A stretch of DNA of 64,000 nt from Paenibacillus sp. BIHB 4019 (GCF_002741035.1 NZ_CP016808.1:3162001-3226000), one strand, 5' to 3'. Counted from the first letter of the stretch, positions 33,834 through 43,005 are shown. Notes: a model not told the origin generated them from the letters alone. Program-made: numbers and translations.

Positions 33834-35189
33834 TTAAGCGGGGCTTAGTTCAAGCTCATCATTATCGTTGCTGTTAAACACATCGCGATCCAGCTCCCCT
33901 TCGGCTTGAGCGACGAGCACGGAAGTGACCGTCGTTCCCGTTGCATTGACAGCTGTGCGGCCCATATCAATAAGCGATTCGACAGCGACGACAAGTGCCA
34001 GTCCTTCCAGCGGCAGGCCGACGGCAGTGAGCACGACAGTTGTCGAGATGGAGGCAGGGCCCGGAACGCCAGCAACACCGATCGACGAAATAACGCTGAC
34101 GAGCACGATCAGAATATACTCGGTAACGCCGAGCGGAATGCTGTAAATATGCGAAACGAATACGGCAACTACGGCAGGCCATACGCCTCCGCAACCATTG
34201 AAATTCATCGTAGCGCCAAGCGGAGCGACGAAGCTGGCAACTTTGGGCGATACGCCGAGGCGCTTCGTAATGACCTCCAAATTGATTGGCAAGGTTGCGT
34301 AGCTGCTGCGCGTCGTAAATGCGACTGCAATGGTCGGATACGCCTTCTTGAAAAAGCGCAGCGGATTCAGCTTGGCAACGAAGGAGATGAGTCCGCCAAA
34401 TACGAGCACGAAATGCAAAATGAGGGCAATGTAGGTGACGATAATAAGCATGCCGAGCGGCTTTAAGGTTTCAAGGCCGTATTTGGCGGCCATCACGGCA
34501 ATTAGCGCATACACGCCGTATGGCGTGAAGCGAAGCACGAATTTGACGACCTGATGCAGCACCTCGGTGAGCGAGGCGAACAGCGCTTTAACAGGCTGGA
34601 CGGCATCGGGCTTCTTCGCGCCAACCTTGACGATGGCAATGGCAATGAAGATGGCGAAGATCAGCACCGGAAGCACCTTGCCGGTTGCCGCTTCATTAAT
34701 CGGATTGGAAGGCACCTGGTCCAAAATAACCTGGAAGAAGCTCGGCACTTCCCTGGCCTCAAAGCCTTCCGGCGAAGTCGCTTCGAAAGTGCCTGCCGGG
34801 TTCAGCGCTACGGCGACGAGCAGGCCGATAATTGCGGCAACGCCTGTGGTGGCGAGAAACCAGGACACAGTCTTGATGCCGATCTTTTTCAGGAAAGCGA
34901 TATTGGTGATGGAAATAATGCTGTTCACGACGAGCACGAAGACGAGCGGAATAACGATCATGCGAATTAAGCTGATATAGATAGAGCCGATGGTGCCAAC
35001 CCCTTCAAATTGCAGCTCGAATTTATTGAAAATAATGCCGGCGACAAGTCCGAGGCCAAGCGCCAGCAGTACCCTCGTGCCGAAGCCTACGCGTTTCTTC
35101 GCGAGATAATAAAGCGCGGCGAGAATGACTGCCGATACGAGCAGCGATAGCCAGTTGTTCTGAAAAGCGGCTACTAAATTGTTTTCCAT
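33834..35189 (-). CDS. Dicarboxylate/amino acid:cation symporter, TcyP-like
   Basis: About 451 residues from ATG 35189, where AAAGG lies 9 nt upstream. The DAACS family features are SLIRMIVIPLVFVLVVNSI, the serine-rich re-entrant TTRSSYATLPINLEV, and the NFNGCGG and VAGVPGPAS hairpin. Eight membrane helices and two hairpins are expected. Wording (PLGATMNFNGCGGVWPAVVA) is close to the L-cystine transporter TcyP and YhcL. It imports an amino acid or dicarboxylate with Na+ or H+. The gene is monocistronic. Confidence 0.88.
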   Translation of the reverse strand: MENNLVAAFQNNWLSLLVSAVILAALYYLAKKRVGFGTRVLLALGLGLVAGIIFNKFELQFEGVGTIGSIYISLIRMIVIPLVFVLVVNSIISITNIAFLKKIGIKTVSWFLATTGVAAIIGLLVAVALNPAGTFEATSPEGFEAREVPSFFQVILDQVPSNPINEAATGKVLPVLIFAIFIAIAIVKVGAKKPDAVQPVKALFASLTEVLHQVVKFVLRFTPYGVYALIAVMAAKYGLETLKPLGMLIIVTYIALILHFVLVFGGLISFVAKLNPLRFFKKAYPTIAVAFTTRSSYATLPINLEVITKRLGVSPKVASFVAPLGATMNFNGCGGVWPAVVAVFVSHIYSIPLGVTEYILIVLVSVISSIGVAGVPGPASISTTVVLTAVGLPLEGLALVVAVESLIDMGRTAVNATGTTVTSVLVAQAEGELDRDVFNSNDNDELELSPA

Positions 35190-35380
35190 CTTCAACATCC
35201 TTTCAGCTATGACGAGCAAGAATATTATATAATTCCTACCTGTTTACTAAGTATTATAGTACGAAATGTAATATAGCACTCGTCTTTCGTTCCTGTCAAT
35301 TATAAATTTGGCAAAAAAGAGGGAAACCGCTTACTTGCGGCTCCCCTCCTCAAATTGTTATTATGCTTAGTTTTCTTTGC

Positions 35381-35722
35381 GAAACGGAAGCTTTGCCGCC
35401 AGAGGAGGCGCACGCCGTTTACGCTTGAAATATAGGAAAGGATATGAATTTTGCATCCCTTCTCTATATTTCTCCGCGAAACGAAAGCTTTGCCGCCAGA
35501 GTATGGCAACAGCCGTTTACGCTTGAAATATAGGAAAGGATATGATATTTCCATCCCTTCTCTATATTTCTCCGCGAAACGGAAGCTTTGCCGCCAGAGG
35601 ATGGCGACAGCCGTTTACGCTTGAAATATAGGAAAGGATATGAATTTTGCATCCCTTCTCTATATTTCTCCGCGAAACGGAAGCTTTGCCGCCAGAGGAT
35701 AGCGACAGCCGTTTACGCTTGC
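35381..35722 (+). repeat. Tandem array of the two-hairpin dispersed repeat
   Basis: Units begin with GAAACGGAAGC at 35381, 35478, 35576 and 35674, a 97-98 bp period. Each has hairpin 1 (AAACGG...GCCGCCA / TGGCGAC...CCGTTT) and, between units, hairpin 2 (AAATATAGGAAAGGAT / ATCCCTTCTCTATATTT). Four copies of hairpin 1 and three of hairpin 2 are present. The last unit runs into the final codons of the AraC gene and supplies its stop codon. Single copies occur at 4945 and 36817. Confidence 0.85.
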
Positions 35723-36594
35723 TCCGCTGGCGTTGCTTTTTTATAGGCCGCAGGCGTTTGTCCGGTTACTTTTTTGAACATGCGGTGAAAATGGGGCAGG
35801 CTCTCGAAGCCGCAGGCGTCGGCAATGAGCCGAATGTTCTCGTCGCTTGCCAGCAGCAGCTCCTTGGCGCGAATAATGCGCTTCGCCGTCACATAGTCGG
35901 TGACATTCATGCCGGTGAGCTGCTTAAATACGCGGGAAAAATGGGCTGGCGTGACCGCCGCCATTTGCGCCAATACGGACAAGCCGAGCGGGACATCGGG
36001 ATGCTCATCAATATAGTGGAGAATGTTCCGCATCCATAACGGGCCAATCAGCGGGCCATCCGCCTTGGCATATTCGCGGCTGCTTGCAATAATCCGGCGG
36101 TTCATCAGCAGCAAAATATGCTCCAGCTGCAGCAATATCGCCTGCCGATAGCCGGGCTGCTGCTCGCGCTGCTCCAGCTCAAGCTCATCAATGAGCTGCA
36201 CCAGCTTAAGCTGCTCCTGCGTTGTCGGCTCAAATTTGTAGCGTTTATGTTTTTTGGCATGGTCGAAGCAGCGCAAATACGAGAAGGTATCTCCGAATGA
36301 CGCCGTCTGGACAAATAAGGTGCTGAAAAAAATCGCCGTCGACGTCACCGGCTCCTCCTTGTCGGGAAACGAGCGATGTATCGTATTGCCCGGAATAATG
36401 AACAAATCGCCGGGCTTCATATCGTAAAAGGTTTGGTCAATAAAAAAAGTGCCTTTGCCCTCATAAATATAGACAAGCTCATACCAGTCATGCAGATGAT
36501 CGGGCAGCTCCGTCTGCCAATGCTTGCGGTCACGGTAGACGAAATCGAAGGGAAATGAGCTGCCAACCTCGAACGGCTTGCGAAACGGCTTCAT
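35713..36594 (-). CDS. AraC-family regulator with N-terminal cupin
   Basis: About 293 residues from ATG 36594, where AAGGAGGAG lies 9 nt upstream. The N-terminal half is a cupin sensor (HLHDWYELVYIYEGKGTFFIDQ in part, LFIIPGNTIHRSF). The C-terminal 100 residues hold two helix-turn-helix motifs (LSVLAQMAAVTPAHFSRVFK, IRLIADACGFESLPHFHRMFKK in part). It is divergent from the five-gene sugar operon at 36922 and is its probable activator, responding to L-galactose or a related sugar (inference). Its last codons overlap the end of the repeat array. Confidence 0.88.
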   Translation of the reverse strand: MKPFRKPFEVGSSFPFDFVYRDRKHWQTELPDHLHDWYELVYIYEGKGTFFIDQTFYDMKPGDLFIIPGNTIHRSFPDKEEPVTSTAIFFSTLFVQTASFGDTFSYLRCFDHAKKHKRYKFEPTTQEQLKLVQLIDELELEQREQQPGYRQAILLQLEHILLLMNRRIIASSREYAKADGPLIGPLWMRNILHYIDEHPDVPLGLSVLAQMAAVTPAHFSRVFKQLTGMNVTDYVTAKRIIRAKELLLASDENIRLIADACGFESLPHFHRMFKKVTGQTPAAYKKATPAEQA

Positions 36595-36787
36595 ACGCGA
36601 ACGGCTCCTCCTTGCGCCAGCATGGGCTAAGCGCGCAATGTTTCTATAGTCCAGCATAGCAAAAATCAAAATACAGTACAAATATGCAGGAATACGTTAT
36701 TTTTAATATCATTATTGGCATTTATAATGAGATCAAAGGGATAGATAGCAGCGGGCGCAGGTTTTTGTTTTAGAGCAGCTGCTGCTA

Positions 36788-36801
36788 TGAAAACGTTAAC
36801 A
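36788..36801 (+). promoter_or_regulatory. cre site (CcpA) upstream of the L-galactose operon
   Basis: TGAAAACGTTAACA matches the CcpA consensus TGWAANCGNTNWCA at every position. It lies 121 bp before the lactonase gene, in the divergent region, and suggests catabolite repression of the operon. Confidence 0.7.
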
Positions 36802-36816
36802 ATTATATGTTCATTT

Positions 36817-36889
36817 AAAAATATAGGAAAGTATATGATTTTGCTATCCTTTCTCTATATTTCTCGGACTGAAAGCCGTTTCACCTTGT
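36817..36889 (+). repeat. Single copy of the dispersed hairpin repeat in the operon leader
   Basis: AAAATATAGGAAAGTATATG pairs with ATCCTTTCTCTATATTT, followed by a shortened GAAAGCCGTTTCACC block. It lies between the cre site and the first gene of the operon, so it may be transcribed as part of the leader. Confidence 0.65.
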
Positions 36890-36921
36890 GTGAAAATATC
36901 GTTTTATAGGGGGCAGCAACG

Positions 36922-37752
36922 ATGAGGATTGATGCGCATCAGCATTATTGGGCAATTGAGCGGGGCGATTACGGCTGGATTACACCAGAGGTACCTGTGC
37001 TTTATCGCGATTTCGGACCAGAGCATTTGCAGGCAAGCCTGAATCGGCATGGCATTAGCTATACGATCGCAGTGCAAGCCGCTCCAACGCTGGCTGAGAC
37101 CGATTATTTACTCGCGTTGAGCGACCGCACGGAGTCGATTGCGGGAGTTGTCGGTTATCTCGACCTGTTCGATCCCGAGCATCTAAGCCATTTCGAACAT
37201 TTTGAACGTCATCAGCGGTTCGTGGGGTTCCGCGTGATGATTCAAGAGCTGCAGGATGCGGGTGTGATTTTGCAACAGACGTTTGTTGAGGCGCTGAAGG
37301 AGTATGAGCAGCGGGATACGCCGATTGATCTGCTCCTCACCTCGCATCAGCTCGATTCGCTCGTTCAGCTTATGAAGCAGGTGCCGAATTTGCGCGGTGT
37401 TATCGATCATTTGGCGAAGCCGCGGATTGCGGCGGGCGAGCTTGAGCCTTGGCGCAGCCAGCTGACGGAGCTGGCACGTTATCCGAAGCTGTATTGCAAG
37501 CTGTCGGGAATGGTCACAGAGGCAAGCCACGAGAGCTGGCGGCCGGAGCATTTTATCGCCTATATTCGCCATGTGCTGGAGGTTTTTGGCCCGGACCGGG
37601 TCATGTTCGGCAGTGATTGGCCGGTGTGCCTGCTGGCGGCGGGCTATGATGAAGTTGTGGATGTGCTGGAGCAGGCGCTGCCAGCCTCTTGGGGAGATGC
37701 GGAGCGCAGCAAGCTGTTCGGACTAAATGCAAAGGAGTTTTATAAACTATGA
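36922..37752 (+). CDS. COG3618 amidohydrolase, probable L-galactono/L-fuconolactonase
   Basis: 276 residues of the metal-dependent sugar-lactonase group. Metal and catalytic residues are visible as DAHQHYW at the N-terminus, VIDHLAKP in the middle and MFGSDWPVC near the C-terminus, with CKLSGMVTEA. Such enzymes open 1,4- or 1,5-lactones of L-fuconate, L-galactonate or L-rhamnonate. The neighbours (L-galactose dehydrogenase-like AKR and L-galactonate dehydrogenase-like ADH) favour L-galactonolactone. First gene of the operon, GGGGGC site before ATG 36922, overlaps uxaB by ATGA. Confidence 0.85.
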   Translation: MRIDAHQHYWAIERGDYGWITPEVPVLYRDFGPEHLQASLNRHGISYTIAVQAAPTLAETDYLLALSDRTESIAGVVGYLDLFDPEHLSHFEHFERHQRFVGFRVMIQELQDAGVILQQTFVEALKEYEQRDTPIDLLLTSHQLDSLVQLMKQVPNLRGVIDHLAKPRIAAGELEPWRSQLTELARYPKLYCKLSGMVTEASHESWRPEHFIAYIRHVLEVFGPDRVMFGSDWPVCLLAAGYDEVVDVLEQALPASWGDAERSKLFGLNAKEFYKL

Positions 37753-39263
37753 GCCAGTTAAATAAGTCGCTTCTGGGACAGGAAGACCGCGAACGGTACG
37801 AGGCGGTTCAAGCAGGGAAAATAACGGTGCTGCAAATCGGCGAAGGCAACTTTTTGCGCGGCTTTGCCGATTGGATGCTGCAGGAATGCCATAAGCAGGG
37901 GCTGTTCAGCGGTGGAGTCGCGGTGACGCAGCCGCGTCCGGGCGGCAAGCCGAAAATTGACGCTTTGGCCAAGCAGGACGGCCTTTATACGCTGGTCATT
38001 CGCGGATTGGAAAATGGCGCGGCTGTCCAGCGCAAGGAAGTCGTCACCGTATTTGCGAAAGCATTCGATCCTTATTCGGAGTGGGAAGCGCTGGTGCAGC
38101 TTGCGGAAAGCAAGGATTTGCGTTTCGTCGTTTCCAACACGACAGAAGCTGGACTTGCCTACAGGCCGGAGCCGCTGCAGGAAGGCCAGCCGGTTCAGTC
38201 TTACCCGGGCAAGCTTGCTTATTTGCTGTATCGCCGTTTTCTCGCCTTCGAAGGCGCTGCGGACAGCGGCTTGATCTGCCTGCCTTGCGAGCTGCTGGAG
38301 CGCAATGGCGACGAGCTGAAAGCTTGCGTCCTGCGCTATAGCGAGGATTGGGGCTTTCCGCAGGCGTTCAAGGAATGGGTGGAGCAGGACAATCGCTTCT
38401 TGAACTCGCTTGTAGACCGAATCGTGACGGGCTATCCTGATGAGCAGCAGGCGCAGCAATGGTTTGAGGAGTGGGGCTATGAGGACCCGATGCTGACGAC
38501 AGCGGAGCCGTACCATTTTTGGGCGATTGAAGCGGAGCCGGAGCTGGATGAGCAGCTGCCGCTGCGCCGGGCAGGACTGAACGTGCATTTTGTAGAGGAT
38601 TTAAAGCCGTTTCAGCTGCGGAAGGTACGGATACTGAATGGCGCTCACACGCTGATGACGCCGCTTGCGCTCGTCCATGGTCTGGAGCAGGTGCGCGAGG
38701 TGATGGAGCATGCGGAGTTTGGCCCCTACGTTCGCGATGCAGTCGAACAAGAGATCATTCCTGCGCTGCCGCTGCCCGAGGGCGAGCTTAAGGATTATGC
38801 CGCTGCGGTGTATGAGCGGTTTCTCAATCCGTTCATTCGCCACCGGCTTGCCGATATTGCGATGAACAGCATTAGCAAGTTCAAGGTCAGGCTGCTGCCA
38901 TCGCTGCTGGATTATGCAGATCGCGGTCAGCCAGTGCCAGCACGCCTGGTGCGCGCTTTTGCCGGATTGCTGCGCTACTATAAAGTAGAGAGCGATGGAT
39001 CAGGCGCATACACAGGTACGGATTTGCTCGGCACCGTCTATACGGTGCGCGACGATGCAGGAGCACTAGCGGCGCTTGCAGCGGCGTGGGCTTCGGAAGG
39101 AACGGCTCAAGGTGCAGAAGCAGCGGCGGGCTCGGCACAAGCGCAAGCAGAGCGGCTGCTGGCCCTGAGCGAGCTATGGGGACGCGACTTGCAGGCAGTG
39201 CCAGGCTTGGCGGAAGCGGTAGCTTCACAATTAGAGGAACTGGAGCGTGGTGCGCATGAATAA
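37749..39263 (+). CDS. uxaB: Tagaturonate reductase (altronate oxidoreductase)
   Basis: 504 residues of the mannitol dehydrogenase family. It reduces D-tagaturonate to D-altronate with NADH. IGEGNFLRGFADWML at the N-terminus, VSNTTEAGL, the FLNSLVDRIVTGYP block, and KVRILNGAHTLMTPLALVHG are characteristic of UxaB. The C-terminal part has an Ala-rich insertion of about 25 residues (GTAQGAEAAAGSAQAQAE) not usual for the family. It starts in an ATGA overlap with the lactonase and overlaps uxaA by 8 bp, so translation is coupled. Confidence 0.92.
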   Translation: MSQLNKSLLGQEDRERYEAVQAGKITVLQIGEGNFLRGFADWMLQECHKQGLFSGGVAVTQPRPGGKPKIDALAKQDGLYTLVIRGLENGAAVQRKEVVTVFAKAFDPYSEWEALVQLAESKDLRFVVSNTTEAGLAYRPEPLQEGQPVQSYPGKLAYLLYRRFLAFEGAADSGLICLPCELLERNGDELKACVLRYSEDWGFPQAFKEWVEQDNRFLNSLVDRIVTGYPDEQQAQQWFEEWGYEDPMLTTAEPYHFWAIEAEPELDEQLPLRRAGLNVHFVEDLKPFQLRKVRILNGAHTLMTPLALVHGLEQVREVMEHAEFGPYVRDAVEQEIIPALPLPEGELKDYAAAVYERFLNPFIRHRLADIAMNSISKFKVRLLPSLLDYADRGQPVPARLVRAFAGLLRYYKVESDGSGAYTGTDLLGTVYTVRDDAGALAALAAAWASEGTAQGAEAAAGSAQAQAERLLALSELWGRDLQAVPGLAEAVASQLEELERGAHE

Positions 39264-40770
39264 CTGGGTTCGGCTTAATGAGAAGGATCAGGTCGTTATT
39301 GCGCTTACGCCGCTTTCCCAAGGGGATAAGCTGGCACTTGAAAATGGCAGGGAGCTGGAACTGCTCGAAGACGTGCCGAAAGGGCATAAAATCGCCTCTA
39401 CTCCAATTCCGCAGGATGCACATGTACTCAAGTTTGGTTATTCCATCGGCATCGCCAAGTCGGATATTCCAGCAGGCAGCTGGGTGCATACGCATAATAT
39501 TGGAACCGGACTGAAAGGCTTTCTGGAATATTCGTATGATCCGGCAAAAGGCCGCGAGGAATCGGCAGCGCCAGCTGCGAGCTCGGCGAATCGTGCGAAC
39601 CAGACGTTTCAAGGCTATGTGCGGGATGGCGGCGAGGTCGGCATTCGCAATGAGATCTGGATTATTAATACGGTCGGCTGCATTAACAAAACCTGTGAAA
39701 TCGTAGCGCGGCGGGCTGATGCGATGTATGCGGGGCGCGTCGATGGCGTTTATCATTTTGCCCATCCGTTTGGCTGCTCGCAGCTTGGCGATGATCTGCA
39801 GCACACGCAGAAGCTGCTTGCTTCGCTTGTGAATCATCCGAATGCGGCAGGCGTGCTCGTAATGGGGCTCGGCTGTGAAAATAACCAGATCGACCTGTTT
39901 AAGCAGGCGATTGGCGACTACAATCCGGAGCGCGTCAAGTTTATTAAATCGCAGGAGGTTGAAGATGAGCTGGAGGCTGCGCTTGAGGAAATCGACGCTC
40001 TCGTCGAATTCGCAGAGCGCTTCAAGCGGGAGCCGGTGCCGGTCGCGAAGCTCAAGCTGGGGCTCAAATGCGGCGGCTCAGACGGCTTGTCCGGCATTAC
40101 GGCGAACCCGCTTGTCGGAACGGTATCCGATCGCTTGATTGAAGCGGGCGGAACGGCGATTTTGACCGAGGTGCCGGAAATGTTTGGTGCGGAAACGATA
40201 TTAATGAATCGCGCAGACAATGAACAGGTATTTGGTAAAATCGTCCATTTAATTAACGACTTCAAGCAATATTTTATCCGTCATGATCAGGAAATTTATG
40301 AAAACCCTTCGCCGGGCAACAAGGCTGGCGGCATCAGTACGCTGGAGGAGAAGTCGCTTGGCTGTACGCAAAAGGGCGGTCACGCGCTGGTCAAGGACGT
40401 TGTGCCTTACGGCGAGCGGATTTCGCATACAGGCTTGAATTTGCTTGAAGCGCCGGGCAATGATCTCGTATCGGTAACGGCTTTGTCTGCGGGCGGCGCG
40501 CATATCGTTCTGTTTACGACAGGTCGGGGAACGCCGTTCGGCGGCCCGGTTCCGACAGTGAAGATTGCAACGAACAGCGAGCTGGCGGGACGCAAAAAGA
40601 ACTGGATCGATTTCAACGCAGGACAGCTGCTCGAAGGCAAGACGATGAATGAGCTGACCGATGAGCTGTGGGATCAGCTGCTGGCGCTCGCTTCAGGCGA
40701 AGCGAAGACGAATAATGAACGCAATGGCTTTAAGGAAATTGCGATTTTCAAAGACGGCGTTATTTTGTAA
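39256..40770 (+). CDS. uxaA: Altronate dehydratase
   Basis: About 504 residues from ATG 39256; an upstream GTG is less likely. It converts D-altronate to 2-keto-3-deoxygluconate. The N-terminal SAF domain (about 1-95) has VHTHNIGTGL. The C-terminal dehydratase part shows GYVRDGGEVGIRNEIW, HPFGCSQLGDD, GLGCENNQ, KCGGSDGLSGITANP and GRGTPFGGPVPT, with cysteines that bind the metal centre. Both parts are fused, as in E. coli UxaA. Third gene of the operon. Confidence 0.93.
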   Translation: MNNWVRLNEKDQVVIALTPLSQGDKLALENGRELELLEDVPKGHKIASTPIPQDAHVLKFGYSIGIAKSDIPAGSWVHTHNIGTGLKGFLEYSYDPAKGREESAAPAASSANRANQTFQGYVRDGGEVGIRNEIWIINTVGCINKTCEIVARRADAMYAGRVDGVYHFAHPFGCSQLGDDLQHTQKLLASLVNHPNAAGVLVMGLGCENNQIDLFKQAIGDYNPERVKFIKSQEVEDELEAALEEIDALVEFAERFKREPVPVAKLKLGLKCGGSDGLSGITANPLVGTVSDRLIEAGGTAILTEVPEMFGAETILMNRADNEQVFGKIVHLINDFKQYFIRHDQEIYENPSPGNKAGGISTLEEKSLGCTQKGGHALVKDVVPYGERISHTGLNLLEAPGNDLVSVTALSAGGAHIVLFTTGRGTPFGGPVPTVKIATNSELAGRKKNWIDFNAGQLLEGKTMNELTDELWDQLLALASGEAKTNNERNGFKEIAIFKDGVIL

Positions 40771-40784
40771 TCGGAGGGAAAACG

Positions 40785-41750
40785 ATGAAATATCGCAAAT
40801 TAGGCAAAACCGGACTGGATGTATCAGTACTCAGCTTCGGCGCATCTTCCCTCGGTTCCGTATTCCGGGAGACGAATGAGGAAGAGGCGATTCGTACCGT
40901 TCACAGCGCTTTGGATGCGGGCATCAACTATATCGACGTTTCGCCGTATTACGGACTGACGAAGGCGGAGACGGTGCTCGGCAAGGCGATTAAGGAGCTG
41001 CCGCGAGACCAGTTTCTGCTCTCGACTAAAGCAGGCCGATACGGCGTGGACAGCTTCGATTTTTCCGAAAGCCGGATTATTAGCTCTCTTGAAGAAAGCT
41101 TGCAGCGGCTCAATACGGACTACGTAGATTTTATGTTCCTTCACGATATTGAGTTTGTTTCGCCTGAGCATGCGGCACAGGGCATTCCGGCGCTGCAAAA
41201 GCTCAAGGAGCAGGGCAAAATCCGCCACTACGGCATTTCCGGCTTGCCGCTGCAGCTATTCGAGAAATGGCTGCCGCATACGGAAGTCGATGTCATTTTA
41301 TCCTATTGCCATTATTCATTAAATGATACATCGCTGCTTGGCCTGCTGCCGCTCATTGAGCAGCATAATGTCGGCTTGGTTAGCGCATCACCGTTGTCGA
41401 TGGGTCTGCTTGGCACAAGAGGCACGCCTGATTGGCATCCGGCGAGCGCCGGGCTGAAGGCCGCCTGTCTGCGTGCTGCCGAGCATTGTGCAGCGCAAGG
41501 TACCGATATTGCGAAGCTGGCGATGCAGTTTGCAGTAGCGAATGAGCAAATTCCGACGACGCTGGTCAGTACAGCGAATCCAGAAAATATCCGCCGCAAC
41601 GCGGCATGGATAGAGGAGCCTATGGACGAGAGGCTGCTTAAGGAAGTGCTTGAATTGCTGGCGCCCGTTGCCAATGAAAGCTGGATCAGCGGCTTGCCGG
41701 AATATAATGAGCAAATCAGCGGCGGAGCCAGGCAAAGGAGCGCAACATGA
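40785..41750 (+). CDS. Aldo/keto reductase, L-galactose dehydrogenase-like
   Basis: 321 residues. The wording follows plant L-galactose dehydrogenase closely as I recall it: FGASSLGSVF, DVSPYYG, GRYGVDSFDFS, FLHDIEF, IPALQKLKEQGK, GISGLPLQLF, VDVILSYCHYSLND, SASPLSMGLL, DWHPAS. Catalytic Tyr (SPYYG), Lys (STKAGRYG) and His (FLHDIEF) are present. It would oxidise L-galactose to the 1,4-lactone with NAD(P)+, supplying the lactonase in the same operon. GGAGGG lies before ATG 40785. L-fucose is a possible alternative substrate. Confidence 0.88.
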   Translation: MKYRKLGKTGLDVSVLSFGASSLGSVFRETNEEEAIRTVHSALDAGINYIDVSPYYGLTKAETVLGKAIKELPRDQFLLSTKAGRYGVDSFDFSESRIISSLEESLQRLNTDYVDFMFLHDIEFVSPEHAAQGIPALQKLKEQGKIRHYGISGLPLQLFEKWLPHTEVDVILSYCHYSLNDTSLLGLLPLIEQHNVGLVSASPLSMGLLGTRGTPDWHPASAGLKAACLRAAEHCAAQGTDIAKLAMQFAVANEQIPTTLVSTANPENIRRNAAWIEEPMDERLLKEVLELLAPVANESWISGLPEYNEQISGGARQRSAT

Positions 41751-42796
41751 TGAAAGCGATTGTGTGCGAGCAGCCGGACAGCCTCAAGCTGACGGAGCAG
41801 GAGCAGCCTGCTTTTGGCGGCGGCAGCGGTGAAGATACATTCGCGGCTGGCCCAGAGGATGCTATTATTCGCATTCGCCGCATTGGCATTTGCGGGACAG
41901 ATATGCATGCCTACAAAGGCAATCAGCCTTTCTTTCAATATCCTCGTGTTCTCGGACATGAGCTGGCGGCTATTGTAGAAGAGGTTGGCGAAAATGTAGC
42001 CGGACTTGTGCCAGGCGATCAAGTCAGTGTCATTCCGTATATGCACTGCGGTACTTGCATCGCATGCAGGCGCGGCAAAACAAATTGCTGCACCGCCATG
42101 CAGGTGCTGGGCGTACATCGGGACGGCGGCATGCGCGAGCTTATTGCGGTTCCCGCTACCCATCTGATTAAGACGGATGGCTTGACGCTGGACGCGGCGG
42201 CGATGCTGGAGCCGCTTAGCATCGGCGCCCATGCTGTGCGCCGTGCGGAGCTGGAAGCGGGCGAGACTGTGCTCGTCATCGGAGCAGGGCCGATCGGCCT
42301 TGGCGTCATGGCGTTTGCCAAGCACCGGGGAGCGCGTGTTATTGCGATGGATATTAATGAGGAGCGGCTTGCTTTTTGCAAGGATTGGGCTGGTGTGGAT
42401 GAAACGGTTCATGCCTTGCAGCAGCCGAAAGAGCGGATCGCTGAGCTGACAGAGGGAGAATATCCAACCGTCGTATTTGACGCAACGGGCAATGCCCGTT
42501 CGATGACGGATGCCTTCGGCCTGACAGCGCATGGCGGCAAGCTGGTCTATGTTGGACTCGTGAAGGCGGATATTGCCTTTCATGATCCCGAGTTTCACAA
42601 ACGCGAGCTGACGCTGATGGGAAGCCGCAATGCAACGCGTGAGGATTTCGATATCGTCATTGAAGCGGTATCCAGCGGCAGCGTTAACGTAGACCGATTA
42701 ATTACGCATCGCTCGTCCTTTGAAGGCATGCTTGATGTATTCGACGAGTGGCTGAAGCCGGAGTCGAAGGTCATTAAAGCGGTAGTCGAACTGTAA
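41747..42796 (+). CDS. Zinc alcohol dehydrogenase, L-galactonate 5-dehydrogenase-like
   Basis: 349 residues of the medium-chain family. Catalytic zinc ligands lie in GICGTDMHAYKG and LGHE. The structural zinc cysteines are in CGTCIACRRGKTNC, and the cofactor loop is VIGAGPIGLGVMAF with Asp in AMDINEERL (NAD). The wording matches LgoD/YjjN-type enzymes that oxidise L-galactonate at C5 to D-tagaturonate, the substrate of the UxaB encoded two genes upstream. It starts in an ATGA overlap with the AKR, with AAAGGAG in place. Last gene of the operon. Confidence 0.87.
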   Translation: MMKAIVCEQPDSLKLTEQEQPAFGGGSGEDTFAAGPEDAIIRIRRIGICGTDMHAYKGNQPFFQYPRVLGHELAAIVEEVGENVAGLVPGDQVSVIPYMHCGTCIACRRGKTNCCTAMQVLGVHRDGGMRELIAVPATHLIKTDGLTLDAAAMLEPLSIGAHAVRRAELEAGETVLVIGAGPIGLGVMAFAKHRGARVIAMDINEERLAFCKDWAGVDETVHALQQPKERIAELTEGEYPTVVFDATGNARSMTDAFGLTAHGGKLVYVGLVKADIAFHDPEFHKRELTLMGSRNATREDFDIVIEAVSSGSVNVDRLITHRSSFEGMLDVFDEWLKPESKVIKAVVEL

Positions 42797-42909
42797 CCTA
42801 ATGTTGCTATTGCTCATCATGTACGAATTATGCTAAAGTAAGTTTAGCTTTTCTGATCCTGTGTGAGCTAAGCTTACGTAGATGGCATCGGCTGTGCAGG
42901 AAGGATAAT

Positions 42910-42939
42910 GAAGGGAGAGCTGCGGCTCTTCTTTTTTTA
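42910..42939 (+). terminator. Terminator after the L-galactose operon
   Basis: GAAGGGAGAGC and GCTCTTCTTTT form a short hairpin around TGCG followed by a T-run, about 115 bp after the stop of the zinc alcohol dehydrogenase gene. Confidence 0.5.
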
Positions 42940-43005
42940 TATAGGGACAGGCTTTTATTCATGAGATAAAGGGCTGTCTGGCAATAGCAGAGGGGGAAAT
43001 GAAGG

